Shown: piece by piece, positions 29,575-38,729 of the stretch
How the letters are laid out: every line of letters starts with the position of its first letter
Position numbering within the stretch: the stretch's first letter is position 1
DNA from: Phascolarctobacterium sp.
GTDB taxonomy: Bacteria; Bacillota; Negativicutes; Acidaminococcales; Acidaminococcaceae
NCBI GenBank assembly: GCA_021203775.1
Contig: JAJQAO010000004.1
Span: forward strand, 5,001 to 43,729
DNA length: 38,729 bases
Reading direction: 5' to 3'
Notes under the pieces: model-generated
Told to the model about the DNA's origin: nothing
The model's database searches: none
What the model saw: the letters and a program-made list of their open reading frames with translations, nothing else
Program-made: the position numbers and the translations under genes

Positions 29575-30322
29575 TATTTCTATGGTTTTCGGCGGTTTGC
29601 GCGCCGTTTCAAACCTTACCATGCATATTGATGAGGGCGAGCTTATCGGCATGATCGGGCCTAACGGGGCCGGCAAGACTACCGCCTTTAACATGATTAC
29701 TGGTGTTTATACTCCTACGGAAGGCGATATCTATTTCAACGGGCAGAAAAGCAGCGGCAAGAAGTCCTACCAGGTAACTCAGATGGGAATGGCGCGTACT
29801 TTCCAGAATATCCGCCTTTTTTCCGAACTTCCCGTTATTGATAATGTGAAAATCGCCTATAACATGCACGTTTCCTATAACCTGGCAGATGCCATCTTGC
29901 GTGACAAAAAGTATCTGCAGGAAGAGGATTTGATTACTCAGAAGGCTTTGGATCTTTTAAAAATCTTCCATATGGAAGATAAGGCATATGAAATGGCCAA
30001 AAATCTTCCTTACGGCCAGCAGCGCCGTCTGGAGATTGCCCGTGCCCTTGCCACGGAGCCTAAACTTCTGCTGCTTGATGAGCCTGCTGCAGGCATGAAT
30101 CCCCAGGAGACCAAGGAGCTTATGGAAATGATCCGTTGGATCCGTGATGAATTCAAACTTTCTGTACTGCTCATAGAGCATGATATGAACCTGGTTATGG
30201 GCGTGTGCGAAAGAATTTACGTCCTGGAATACGGTTGCCTCATTGCAGAAGGCGACCCTGAGGAAATCAAGCACAACAAGCGGGTTATTGAAGCATATCT
30301 GGGCGAGGAGGTAATCAGCTGA
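29549..30322 (+). CDS. livG: Branched-chain amino acid ABC transporter ATP-binding protein
   Basis: IGPNGAGKTTAFNMITGVY; YGQQRRLEIARALATEPKLLLLDEPAAGMNP. Confidence 0.94.
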   Translation: MAELLKVDDISMVFGGLRAVSNLTMHIDEGELIGMIGPNGAGKTTAFNMITGVYTPTEGDIYFNGQKSSGKKSYQVTQMGMARTFQNIRLFSELPVIDNVKIAYNMHVSYNLADAILRDKKYLQEEDLITQKALDLLKIFHMEDKAYEMAKNLPYGQQRRLEIARALATEPKLLLLDEPAAGMNPQETKELMEMIRWIRDEFKLSVLLIEHDMNLVMGVCERIYVLEYGCLIAEGDPEEIKHNKRVIEAYLGEEVIS

Positions 30323-31026
30323 TGTTAAGAGTTGAAGATATCAATGTCTATTACGGCGCGATTCACGCTATTAAAGGCATAAGCCTGGATGTTACGGACG
30401 GCGAGATAGTGGCACTCATAGGTTCAAACGGCGCCGGGAAATCCACTACTCTGCGTACAATTTCTGGACTCATGAAACCGAAAACGGGTAAAATTATTTA
30501 TGAAGATCAGGATATAGCAGGTATTTCCGCACATAAGATTGTAGGCATGGGAATATGCCAGGTACCTGAAGGCCGCCGCATTTTTGCAAATATGACCGTC
30601 ATGGAAAACCTGGAAATGGGAGCATACCTGCGTACGGATAAGGATGGCATTGAGCAGGCTATGAAAGGGGTATTTGAAAAATTCCCCCGTCTTTTGGAGC
30701 GCAAAGATCAGGTTGCAGGAACCTTGTCCGGCGGCGAGCAGCAGATGCTAGCCATGGGCCGTGCACTTATGGGGAAACCGAAACTTCTGCTTATGGATGA
30801 ACCCTCCATGGGACTTGCCCCGCTATTGGTTAAGGAAATTTTTAATATCATTAAAGAAATAAACGAAAGCGGCACAACGGTGCTGCTGGTAGAACAGAAT
30901 GCCAATATGGCTTTATCCATTGCAGATAAAGCTTATGTACTGGAAACAGGGCGCATCACATTAAGTGGAACCGCCAAAGAACTTGCCAGCAGTGAAGCGG
31001 TGCGCAAGGCATATCTTGGTGGCTGA
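30322..31026 (+). CDS. livF: Branched-chain amino acid ABC transporter ATP-binding protein
   Basis: IGSNGAGKSTTLRTISGL; LSGGEQQMLAMGRALMGKPKLLLMDEPSMGLAP. Confidence 0.94.
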   Translation: MLRVEDINVYYGAIHAIKGISLDVTDGEIVALIGSNGAGKSTTLRTISGLMKPKTGKIIYEDQDIAGISAHKIVGMGICQVPEGRRIFANMTVMENLEMGAYLRTDKDGIEQAMKGVFEKFPRLLERKDQVAGTLSGGEQQMLAMGRALMGKPKLLLMDEPSMGLAPLLVKEIFNIIKEINESGTTVLLVEQNANMALSIADKAYVLETGRITLSGTAKELASSEAVRKAYLGG

Positions 31027-31041
31027 TAAGGAGCGTGACGT

Positions 31042-31701
31042 ATGTTAGTTAAAGACTTTATGACGGCTACGGTAATTACCATAAGGGAAGACCAGAATCT
31101 TTTAGAGGCCCGTGAACTTATGCGGGGAAAGAATTTGCTCAGTCTGCCGGTGGTAGACGATATTGACCGCCTGCGCGGTATTATTACGACAGTTGACATC
31201 GGGCGGGCGTCACCAGGGGATGCCAGTACTCTCTCAAAGTATGAGGCAAATTACCTCCTGGGGCGGTTGAAAGTACGCGAGGTCATGAGCAGGTCCGTTG
31301 TTACGGTTAATGCTGATGATACTATTGAATACGTAGCTTATCAGCTCTATAAATACCGTATCCATGCCTTGCCAGTAGTGGATGAAAATAATAAACTGTG
31401 CGGCATTATTTCGCAAACCGACATGTTCCGTGCTGTTGTTGAAATGATGAACATGAACCGTGGCTGTACCCGCATGACGCTGGAAACTGCCGACAGGGTA
31501 GGTGTTTTGGCTGAAGTATGTAATATCTTTAAAGAAAACAATATCAACATCATTTCTCTGGTTACGAAACAGAATCCCGACGGCAATACGGAAATCACTA
31601 TCCGTGCTGATTTAAGCGAAAGCGGCATGGATGTTATTGAGCATATCAGGGAAGCGGGTTATGACATACAGAACGTCATGACTATCCAAGGACTGGAATA
31701 A
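31042..31701 (+). CDS. CBS-pair plus ACT domain protein (AcuB-like)
   Basis: Two CBS motifs (LLSLPVVDDIDRLRGIITTVDI; IHALPVVDENNKLCGIISQTDM) and C-terminal ACT-like domain (DRVGVLAEVCNIFKENNINIISLVT). Confidence 0.88.
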   Translation: MLVKDFMTATVITIREDQNLLEARELMRGKNLLSLPVVDDIDRLRGIITTVDIGRASPGDASTLSKYEANYLLGRLKVREVMSRSVVTVNADDTIEYVAYQLYKYRIHALPVVDENNKLCGIISQTDMFRAVVEMMNMNRGCTRMTLETADRVGVLAEVCNIFKENNINIISLVTKQNPDGNTEITIRADLSESGMDVIEHIREAGYDIQNVMTIQGLE

Positions 31702-31916
31702 TGCTGAAGGGCGCTGTTTTTCATGTGGGCGACATTGTTACCATGAAAAAGAACCATCCCTGTGGCAGCAACAGGTGGGAGATTTTGAGGACGGGCATGG
31801 ATTTCGGCATTAAATGCTGCGGTTGCGGACATTTTGTAATGATACCGCGCCCGCGGTTTGAAAAAGCGGTGAAAACTGTAGAAAACCTGCCCCGCGCAAC
31901 ACCTGAAAACCAATAG
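31701..31916 (+). CDS. DUF951 family protein
   Basis: FHVGDIVTMKKNHPCGSNRWEILRTGMDFGIKCCGCGHFVMIPR. Confidence 0.88.
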   Translation: MLKGAVFHVGDIVTMKKNHPCGSNRWEILRTGMDFGIKCCGCGHFVMIPRPRFEKAVKTVENLPRATPENQ

Positions 31917-31933
31917 ACAATTGATGTTCCTGA

Positions 31934-31972
31934 AAAGCTGGCAGCGGATGCAATTCCCCTGCCAGCTTTATT
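31934..31972 (+). terminator. Terminator of the liv operon
   Basis: AAAGCTGGCAG ... CTGCCAGCTTT, 11-bp stem, 14-nt loop. Confidence 0.7.
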
Positions 31973-32040
31973 AATATGAATTATTGACCGGGCATCTTGA
32001 ACGTGATAAAAAGATATTATTAGAACATGCGAAAAGTGGT

Positions 32041-33096
32041 ATGACAAAGATGGGAATAAGGGACATAATAGACGAACTGGCGGCTGAAGGCAGTATCACA
32101 AGGCGGCAGGTTGCAAGACTTTTAAAAGAATATGGAGCAAAAGACCGGGAATATCTGGCACGGAAGGCCCGCGAAGTGCGCGAAAAGTGGTATGGGAAGG
32201 ATGTTTATATAAGGGGACTTATAGAATTCACCAGCTATTGCCGCAATGACTGCTATTACTGCGGTCTCCGGCGCAGCAATGAAAAAGCCGAGCGCTACAG
32301 GCTTTCTGGAAGGGATATACTGGGCTGTTGCAGAGAAGGCTATGCCTTAGGGTTTCGTACTTTTGTCCTGCAAGGCGGCGAAGATCCTTTTTTTGACCGT
32401 GACGCATTAAGCCGCTTAATAAGCTCCATAAAAAGGAACCATCCCGACTGTGCTGTTACCTTATCTTTTGGTGAGCATCCGAAAGAAGCATATAAAGAAT
32501 GGTTTGATGCAGGAGCCGACCGCTACCTCCTGCGGCATGAAACAGCAAATGAAACTCATTACCGCTTTCTGCACCCTGAATGGCAGAAACTGCAGGATAG
32601 AAAAAAATGCCTGTGGAATTTAAAGGAGATAGGCTATCAGGTCGGCAGCGGCTTTATGGTTGGATCGCCGGGCCAAAATATAAACTGCCTTATAGATGAT
32701 TTGGAATTTCTGGAAGGACTGCAGCCGGAAATGGTCGGAATAGGTCCGTTCATTCCGCACAGGGATACCCCTTTTGCGGGAGAGAATCACGGTAGCAGTG
32801 AACTGACTCTGGTGCTGCTCAGCATTATCCGGCTGATGTTCCCCAGGGTCCTTCTTCCGGCGACGACAGCGCTCGCGACCATAAGCGAAGACGGCAGGGA
32901 ACGGGGCCTTCTTGCAGGAGCCAATGTGGTTATGCCTAATCTTTCGCCGGCATCCGTCCGCGGCAAATACAGGCTTTACGATAATAAAATCTGTACTGGA
33001 GAAGAAGCGGCGGAGGCCGTAGCATCACTGAAAAAGAGACTGGCGAGAGCAGGGTTTGGTGTCGTGGTGGATCGGGGAGATTTTAAGAGGAATTGA
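32041..33096 (+). CDS. hydE: [FeFe] hydrogenase H-cluster maturation radical SAM enzyme HydE-like
   Basis: RGLIEFTSYCRNDCYYCGLRRSN (CxxxCxxC), FVLQGGEDPFF, MVGIGPFIPHRDTPFA; start uncertain (track TTG at 31984). Confidence 0.82.
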   Translation: MTKMGIRDIIDELAAEGSITRRQVARLLKEYGAKDREYLARKAREVREKWYGKDVYIRGLIEFTSYCRNDCYYCGLRRSNEKAERYRLSGRDILGCCREGYALGFRTFVLQGGEDPFFDRDALSRLISSIKRNHPDCAVTLSFGEHPKEAYKEWFDAGADRYLLRHETANETHYRFLHPEWQKLQDRKKCLWNLKEIGYQVGSGFMVGSPGQNINCLIDDLEFLEGLQPEMVGIGPFIPHRDTPFAGENHGSSELTLVLLSIIRLMFPRVLLPATTALATISEDGRERGLLAGANVVMPNLSPASVRGKYRLYDNKICTGEEAAEAVASLKKRLARAGFGVVVDRGDFKRN

Positions 33097-33182
33097 AAAT
33101 TTATTGTTCTGTATGGACCCATATGGTAAAATAAAAACTGTCTGGACATGGGAAGACCCGAAATTTTGCTGGAGGCGGCATC

Positions 33183-34040
33183 GTGATCAAAAAAGGAACC
33201 TTCTATGGAACGTTATATTTATGCGCAACGCCTATCGGCAATCTGGAAGATATGACTTCCCGGGCTTTAAGAATTCTGAGTGAAGCGGATATTGTCGCTG
33301 CGGAAGACACCAGACATACCCTGCAGCTTTTAAATCACTTTGAAATAAAAAAGCATCTGGTGCGCTATGATGAACACACAAAAAAACGCCAGGGGGATTT
33401 CCTGCTGCAACAGCTGAAAGCAGGGAAAAATGTCGCGCTTGTAAGCGATGCGGGATTTCCCGGTATTGCTGATCCTGGCGAAGATATGGCATTAAAAGCC
33501 ATCAGCGAAGGCATTAATGTTATTCCGGTGCCCGGGGCCAATGCGGCACTGTCTGCCCTTGTGGTGTCAGGGCTGCCTGCCACTCCTTTCTTTTTTGGCG
33601 GTTTTCTGCCAAAAACAAAGAAAAAACGCCGTGAGCAGCTGGAAGAATGGTGCAATATGCCTGCGACGACTGTTTTATATGAAGCGCCGCACAGGATACA
33701 AGAAGTTTTGAAGGATATTTTGGAGATCTGGGGCGACAGACCCATGACAGCTGCAAGGGAGCTGACCAAACTCCATGAAGAAATTTACAGGAGCAGTGTT
33801 TCGGGATGTCTTAAATGGCTGGAAGAACAGCCGCCACGCGGGGAATTCTGCCTGGTTATTGGAAAAAGCGGGGATGTACCGCAGAATACGGAAAAAGGAG
33901 ATCCGCTTACCGAAGCGGCAGGGCTGCTTGCCAAAGGAATAGACAGGAAGACTGCCATTGCAGAAACCGCGAAAAAATATAAAATCCCCAAAAGGGAACT
34001 CTACAACCGACTAATTTCAGAAGAAGGGATCAAAGAATGA
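33183..34040 (+). CDS. rsmI: 16S rRNA (cytidine-2'-O)-methyltransferase RsmI
   Basis: LYLCATPIGNLEDMTSRALRIL; AEDTRHTLQLLNHF; VSDAGFPGIADPG. Confidence 0.96.
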   Translation: MIKKGTFYGTLYLCATPIGNLEDMTSRALRILSEADIVAAEDTRHTLQLLNHFEIKKHLVRYDEHTKKRQGDFLLQQLKAGKNVALVSDAGFPGIADPGEDMALKAISEGINVIPVPGANAALSALVVSGLPATPFFFGGFLPKTKKKRREQLEEWCNMPATTVLYEAPHRIQEVLKDILEIWGDRPMTAARELTKLHEEIYRSSVSGCLKWLEEQPPRGEFCLVIGKSGDVPQNTEKGDPLTEAAGLLAKGIDRKTAIAETAKKYKIPKRELYNRLISEEGIKE

Positions 34041-35992
34041 CAAAACCTGCATATTTTATCACTACCCCCATTTATTATCCAAGCGATAACTTGCATATAG
34101 GACATGCTTACTGCACTACAATTGCAGATGCCCTCGCCCGCTATCATCGTGCTAAGGATGAAGATGTTTTTTTTCTTACCGGCAGTGACGAGCATGGTCT
34201 TAAGATACAGCGCAAGGCTATGGAAAAGGGTATTAAGCCGATTGAATATGTGGATGCCATCATAGCTAACTTTAAGCTGCTCTGGAAGCGCCTGAACATT
34301 TCAAATGACGATTTTATCCGCACGAGCGAAGAACGCCATCATAAAGTGGTGCAGAACGTGATGCAGAAAATTTACGATGCGGGTGATATTTATAAAAAGA
34401 ATTACGAAGGACTTTATTGCGTGCCGTGTGAATCCTACTGGCTGGAACGCCAGCTGGTGGACGGTAAATGCCCCGACTGCGGGCGGCCTGTGGAAAAAAT
34501 GCAGGAAGAAAGCTATTTCTTTAAGATGTCAAAATACGAGGACTGGTGGCTGCAGTTTATAGAAGAACATCCCGATTTCATCCAGCCGGCCAGCCGCCGC
34601 AATGAGATGATTAACTTTGTGAAACAGGGACTGGAAGACCTCTGTGTCACAAGGACGACTTTTGATTGGGGGATCCCTGTACCTTTTGACGAAAAGCATG
34701 TTGTTTATGTATGGTTTGACGCCCTGATTAACTATATTACAGGTATAAAATATGGCACCGATGACGCTATGTTCCATAAATTCTGGCCTGCTTCCCTGCA
34801 TCTGGTAGGAAAGGAAATTGTTCGTTTCCATACGGTGATCTGGCCTATTATGTTAAAAGCCATGGGGCTGGAAATGCCGAAGAAGGTTTATGGGCACGGC
34901 TGGCTTGTGGTAGATGGGGATAAAATGTCAAAATCCAAGGGCAACGTCATTGATCCTTTGGGACTGATTGATGAGTTTGGCGCTGATGCCATCCGTTATT
35001 TCCTGCTCAGGGAAATTATCCTGGGTAATGACGGCAATTTCTCCCGTGATGCCTTAATAACGCGCATTAATGCCGACCTTGCAAACGATCTTGGCAACCT
35101 GCTGCACAGAACCGTCAGCATGATTGAAAAATATCATAAGGGAATAGTGAAAAATACAGGTACGGAAGAAGAAATAGATAAGGAACTGAAGACTCTGGCG
35201 GAAACAACAGTAGACGAATATATCAGATATATGGACGCCATGGAAATAAATAGCGCCATCAAAGGAGTCTGGGCCCTGATCGGCCGGGCCAATAAATATA
35301 TTGATGAAACCACTCCCTGGATTCTGGCAAAGGATCCGGAAAAAGCAGGCCGCCTGCAGACGGTCATGTATAACCTGGCAGATACCCTGCGCATTGTGGC
35401 TATTTTGGTAGCTCCCTTCATTCCAGGTGCCAGTCCTAAAATCTTTACCCAACTTGGCCTTGCCGTACCGGAGCAGTTCTTGCTGAAAGATGCTTTCTGG
35501 GGCAGACTGCCTGATGGGACCCAGGTCCGGAAAGGAGATCCTTTATATCCGCGTATTGAAGTTGCAGAGGATGGTGCTACCATTATAGGCGGTAAGCGTT
35601 ATGAAGGAAGTAGTATTCAAAAAGATACTATGATAAAACAAGCACAGGAAGCACAAGCAGCTCCGCCGCAGGAAATTACCATCGATGATTTTATGAAGCT
35701 TGACCTCAGGGTGGCGGAGATCATTGAAGCTGAACGTATACCAAAAACAGATAAACTGATGAAACTTAAGATAAAGATTGGCACTGAGGAGCGCACTATT
35801 GTCAGCGGCATTGCAAAGCACTATGAGGCAGGGCAGCTTATCGGCCGCAATATTATAGTTGTCGCAAACTTAAAACCGGCAAAGCTGCGCGGCATAGAAT
35901 CCCGCGGCATGCTGCTGGCGGCGTCAGATTGCGACGGCAATCTGGTTCTTGCCGATGCTCCGGGTATTATGTCCGGCAGCAGGGTTAAATAA
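34037..35992 (+). CDS. metG: Methionyl-tRNA synthetase with C-terminal tRNA-binding domain
   Basis: YYPSDNLHIGHAYCTTIADALARY; KMSKSKGNVIDP; C-terminal FMKLDLRVAEIIEAERIPKTDKLMKLKIKIG. Confidence 0.97.
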   Translation: MTKPAYFITTPIYYPSDNLHIGHAYCTTIADALARYHRAKDEDVFFLTGSDEHGLKIQRKAMEKGIKPIEYVDAIIANFKLLWKRLNISNDDFIRTSEERHHKVVQNVMQKIYDAGDIYKKNYEGLYCVPCESYWLERQLVDGKCPDCGRPVEKMQEESYFFKMSKYEDWWLQFIEEHPDFIQPASRRNEMINFVKQGLEDLCVTRTTFDWGIPVPFDEKHVVYVWFDALINYITGIKYGTDDAMFHKFWPASLHLVGKEIVRFHTVIWPIMLKAMGLEMPKKVYGHGWLVVDGDKMSKSKGNVIDPLGLIDEFGADAIRYFLLREIILGNDGNFSRDALITRINADLANDLGNLLHRTVSMIEKYHKGIVKNTGTEEEIDKELKTLAETTVDEYIRYMDAMEINSAIKGVWALIGRANKYIDETTPWILAKDPEKAGRLQTVMYNLADTLRIVAILVAPFIPGASPKIFTQLGLAVPEQFLLKDAFWGRLPDGTQVRKGDPLYPRIEVAEDGATIIGGKRYEGSSIQKDTMIKQAQEAQAAPPQEITIDDFMKLDLRVAEIIEAERIPKTDKLMKLKIKIGTEERTIVSGIAKHYEAGQLIGRNIIVVANLKPAKLRGIESRGMLLAASDCDGNLVLADAPGIMSGSRVK

Positions 35993-36004
35993 GAGGCGGA
36001 ACAG

Positions 36005-36598
36005 ATGTCGGAAAAGCTCTTTTCAAGGCTGTACTGGCGTCCATATATCCTGGTTCTTATAAGCGTTCTGCTGATATTTATTGCCAGCCTTGCTCCTTCA
36101 GTCCTGCCGCATATGTGGCTGGACAGGCATATACCGGGCTACCATTTTTATATGTTTAAGACCGTATCCTGGATGGTTAAACTAGGGCTTCTTATATATC
36201 TTATTTCCTTTATCAGGGCCATGACGGCGAATTATTTTCCGGAAATTGAAAATATCTGCAGAAAACGCGGCAGCGGAGCAGTTACCGGCTATAAAAAAAC
36301 ATGGGACCGCGGCAGCCAGCTGCGTCCCTATGTCACTTTTACTGCAGAAGGCAGGGAATACTGCGGGGCCATAAATGAGGCCAAGGGCAGTCGGGAAAAA
36401 GATGGTGACAGAATAGACGTCGGTTTTACCATAGGTTCAAGGAAAAAGCTCATTTATAGCGAAAAAGATCCGGCCCTTTTTTATATTCCGGGGGAAGAAA
36501 TTTATTCCAGGAAAGCGGCCGTTTTAAGATATGTTTTCTTAAGTTGCCTGTTTTTTCTGGAACTGTATGTGGGATTCATTTCCTACTCAGTACACTGA
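36005..36598 (+). CDS. Hypothetical membrane protein (possibly DUF3592-like)
   Basis: N- and C-terminal TM segments flanking a beta-rich soluble segment; good gene context. Confidence 0.6.
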   Translation: MSEKLFSRLYWRPYILVLISVLLIFIASLAPSVLPHMWLDRHIPGYHFYMFKTVSWMVKLGLLIYLISFIRAMTANYFPEIENICRKRGSGAVTGYKKTWDRGSQLRPYVTFTAEGREYCGAINEAKGSREKDGDRIDVGFTIGSRKKLIYSEKDPALFYIPGEEIYSRKAAVLRYVFLSCLFFLELYVGFISYSVH

Positions 36599-36630
36599 TT
36601 TAAAAAGATTATAACGGCAGAGAGGCACTC

Positions 36631-37419
36631 ATGAGCAGAACTGGACTTTGGGATTCCCATGCGCATATGGATTCAGATTACTTTGCAGGCGACCGGGATG
36701 AACTTTTAAAAAAACTGGAACAGGATCTGGACGGGATAATAAATCCCGGCTGCGATGCAGGAACATCGGAATTTGCGATTAACCTGGCAGAAAAATATGA
36801 TTTCATATATGCGGCGGTGGGCTGGCATCCTGAAGACCTTAAGAAACTTCCGCCAGGATACCTTGACCGTATGGCCGGATGGGCAAGACATCCGAAAGTG
36901 GTCGCCATAGGTGAAATCGGGCTTGATTATTACTGGAAGGAAAACGAGCCCAGAGAAATACAGAAAAAAGTGCTTTTGGAGCAGATTGATTTAGCAAGGC
37001 AGTTTGCCCTGCCCGTTATTATTCATGACCGGGAAGCTCATGGCGATATACTGGAGATTTTCCAGAAAGAAGTAAAAAATGTGGAAGCGGTTTTCCATTG
37101 CTATTCAGGTTCTCTTGAAATGGCAAAGGAACTGGCTAAGCGTGGGCATTATTTCGGTTTTGGGGGCACATCCACCTATAAGAACGCTATTAAAGTGCGC
37201 GAAGTCCTGCAATATGTTCCCAGGGAACGCATTCTTTTTGAAACGGACAGCCCTTATCTGGCACCTGTCCCATACAGGGGCAAACGCAATAATCCTGGAT
37301 ATGTGGAACTGACGGCAAAAAACGCCGCTGAAATCTTAAAAATTGACTTTGAAGAGTTAGCCGCCATAACTACAGCAAATGTCAAAAGGCTGTTTAAGAA
37401 AATCGGCTCCAGGGCATAA
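36631..37419 (+). CDS. tatD: TatD family metal-dependent hydrolase
   Basis: DSHAHMDSDYF; AIGEIGLDYYW; ETDSPYLAPVPYRGKRNNP. Confidence 0.96.
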   Translation: MSRTGLWDSHAHMDSDYFAGDRDELLKKLEQDLDGIINPGCDAGTSEFAINLAEKYDFIYAAVGWHPEDLKKLPPGYLDRMAGWARHPKVVAIGEIGLDYYWKENEPREIQKKVLLEQIDLARQFALPVIIHDREAHGDILEIFQKEVKNVEAVFHCYSGSLEMAKELAKRGHYFGFGGTSTYKNAIKVREVLQYVPRERILFETDSPYLAPVPYRGKRNNPGYVELTAKNAAEILKIDFEELAAITTANVKRLFKKIGSRA

Positions 37420-37461
37420 GATAAAATTTATTTACAGGAAAACGGAAAGGTGATATTAAAA

Positions 37462-38721
37462 GTGGCTGAAAAGATTCCTTTTGTGACCAAAGAAAAACTT
37501 GAAAAAATTGCAGAGATATACCCTACTCCTTTTCATATTTACGATGAAAAGGGAATCCGTGAAACAGCCAGGCTGGTAAATAAGGCATTTGCCTGGAATA
37601 AGGGGTTTAAGGAGTATTTCGCCGTTAAGGCGACTCCCAACCCATTTCTGCTTAAAATTTTAAGCGAGGAAGGCTGCGGCGCGGACTGTTCCTCCTACAC
37701 GGAACTGCTTATGGCGGCAGCCGTTGGAATTACGGGGAGCAATATCATGTTTTCTTCAAACGTTACGCCTGCAGAGGACTTTCAGCTGGCGAGAAAACTG
37801 GATGCGGTTATAAATCTGGATGATATAACCCACATTGATTTTCTGGAAAGGGTAGCCGGAATCCCAGAGACTATCAGCTGCCGTTATAATCCCGGCGGCC
37901 ATTTTGCCATTGCCAATAATATTATGGATAATCCCGGCGACGCCAAATACGGTATGACGAGGGAGCAGCTGACGGAAGCTTACAGGATACTGAAGAAAAA
38001 GGGCGTTAAACATTTCGGCATGCATGCATTTCTTGCATCAAATACCGTTACTAACGAGTATTATCCGGAACTGGCGAGGATTCTTTTCCGTATTGCCGTT
38101 GAGCTGAAGGAAGAAACAGGCGTTGAACTTGAATTCATTAATCTTTCCGGCGGTGTAGGAGTTGCTTACAGGCCTGAACAGGAAGATAACGACATTCTGG
38201 CCATTGGGGATGGTGTAAGGAAGGCTTTTGAGGAAGTACTAGCGCCCGTCGGCATGGGGAATGTGAAAATTTTTACGGAAATGGGACGTTATATGCTGGC
38301 AAGCCACGGGGCGCTTGTGGCAAGGGCCATCCACGAAAAGCATATTTATAAGGACTATATCGGCCTTGATGCCTGTGCTGCCAATTTAATGCGTCCTGCA
38401 ATCTATGGGGCTTATCATCATATAACGGTTATGGGCAAGGAAAACGCCCCCTGTGATCATAAATATGACGTTACGGGCGGACTCTGTGAAAATAACGATA
38501 AATTTGCCGTGGACCGCATGCTGCCGAAAATTGATATTGGCGACCTGCTCTATATTCACGATGCGGGGGCTCACGGATTTGCCATGGGCTATAATTATAA
38601 CGGCAAGCTGCGCAGTGCGGAGATATTATTAAAAGAAGACGGAACTACGCAACTGATCCGTCGGGCAGAAACACCCGCAGACTATTTTGCAACTTTTGAT
38701 TTTACCGATTTTTTCAAATAA
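37462..38721 (+). CDS. lysA: Diaminopimelate decarboxylase-like PLP enzyme (fold type III)
   Basis: YFAVKATPNPFLLKILSEEGCGADCSSYTEL; CENNDKFA; GTG at 37462 after AAGGTGAT (track start 37450). Confidence 0.8.
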   Translation: MAEKIPFVTKEKLEKIAEIYPTPFHIYDEKGIRETARLVNKAFAWNKGFKEYFAVKATPNPFLLKILSEEGCGADCSSYTELLMAAAVGITGSNIMFSSNVTPAEDFQLARKLDAVINLDDITHIDFLERVAGIPETISCRYNPGGHFAIANNIMDNPGDAKYGMTREQLTEAYRILKKKGVKHFGMHAFLASNTVTNEYYPELARILFRIAVELKEETGVELEFINLSGGVGVAYRPEQEDNDILAIGDGVRKAFEEVLAPVGMGNVKIFTEMGRYMLASHGALVARAIHEKHIYKDYIGLDACAANLMRPAIYGAYHHITVMGKENAPCDHKYDVTGGLCENNDKFAVDRMLPKIDIGDLLYIHDAGAHGFAMGYNYNGKLRSAEILLKEDGTTQLIRRAETPADYFATFDFTDFFK

Positions 38722-38729
38722 TACCGAAG

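Overview
The window is a chromosomal replication-origin region, most likely from a Negativicutes-type (diderm) Firmicute; the taxonomic guess comes from gene order and is inference. The minus-strand arm runs dnaA, dnaN, S4-domain yaaA-like, recF, DUF721/DciA-like, remB/DUF370, gyrB, small ORF, thiN, TSUP permease, gyrA, PAP2, then two flavoproteins (GlpA-like and a partner cut off by the window edge). The plus-strand arm runs rpmH, rnpA, yidD, yidC, jag, mnmE, mnmG, rsmG, a Noc-type ParB paralogue, DUF805, [minus-strand secreted protein], parA, parB, [minus-strand membrane protein], livJ-H-M-G-F, CBS-ACT, DUF951, hydE-like, rsmI, metG, hypothetical, tatD, lysA-like. Non-coding features seen directly: one perfect DnaA box upstream of dnaA; a cluster of degenerate boxes, a DnaA-trio-like TAG repeat and an AT-rich DUE between dnaA and dnaN; two perfect parS sites, one inside a perfect 42-bp palindrome that looks like a bidirectional terminator; two consensus promoters; and several intra-operon hairpins. 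No CRISPR array, tRNA/rRNA gene, transposon or obvious defence island was seen. Most of the window is core housekeeping DNA. The points most worth checking are the parS/terminator fusion, the Noc/ParB pair with candidate Noc-binding sites, the DUF721 plus zinc-ribbon architecture, the thiN/TSUP insertion between gyrB and gyrA, and the attenuator-like hairpins in rpmH-rnpA and livJ-livH.
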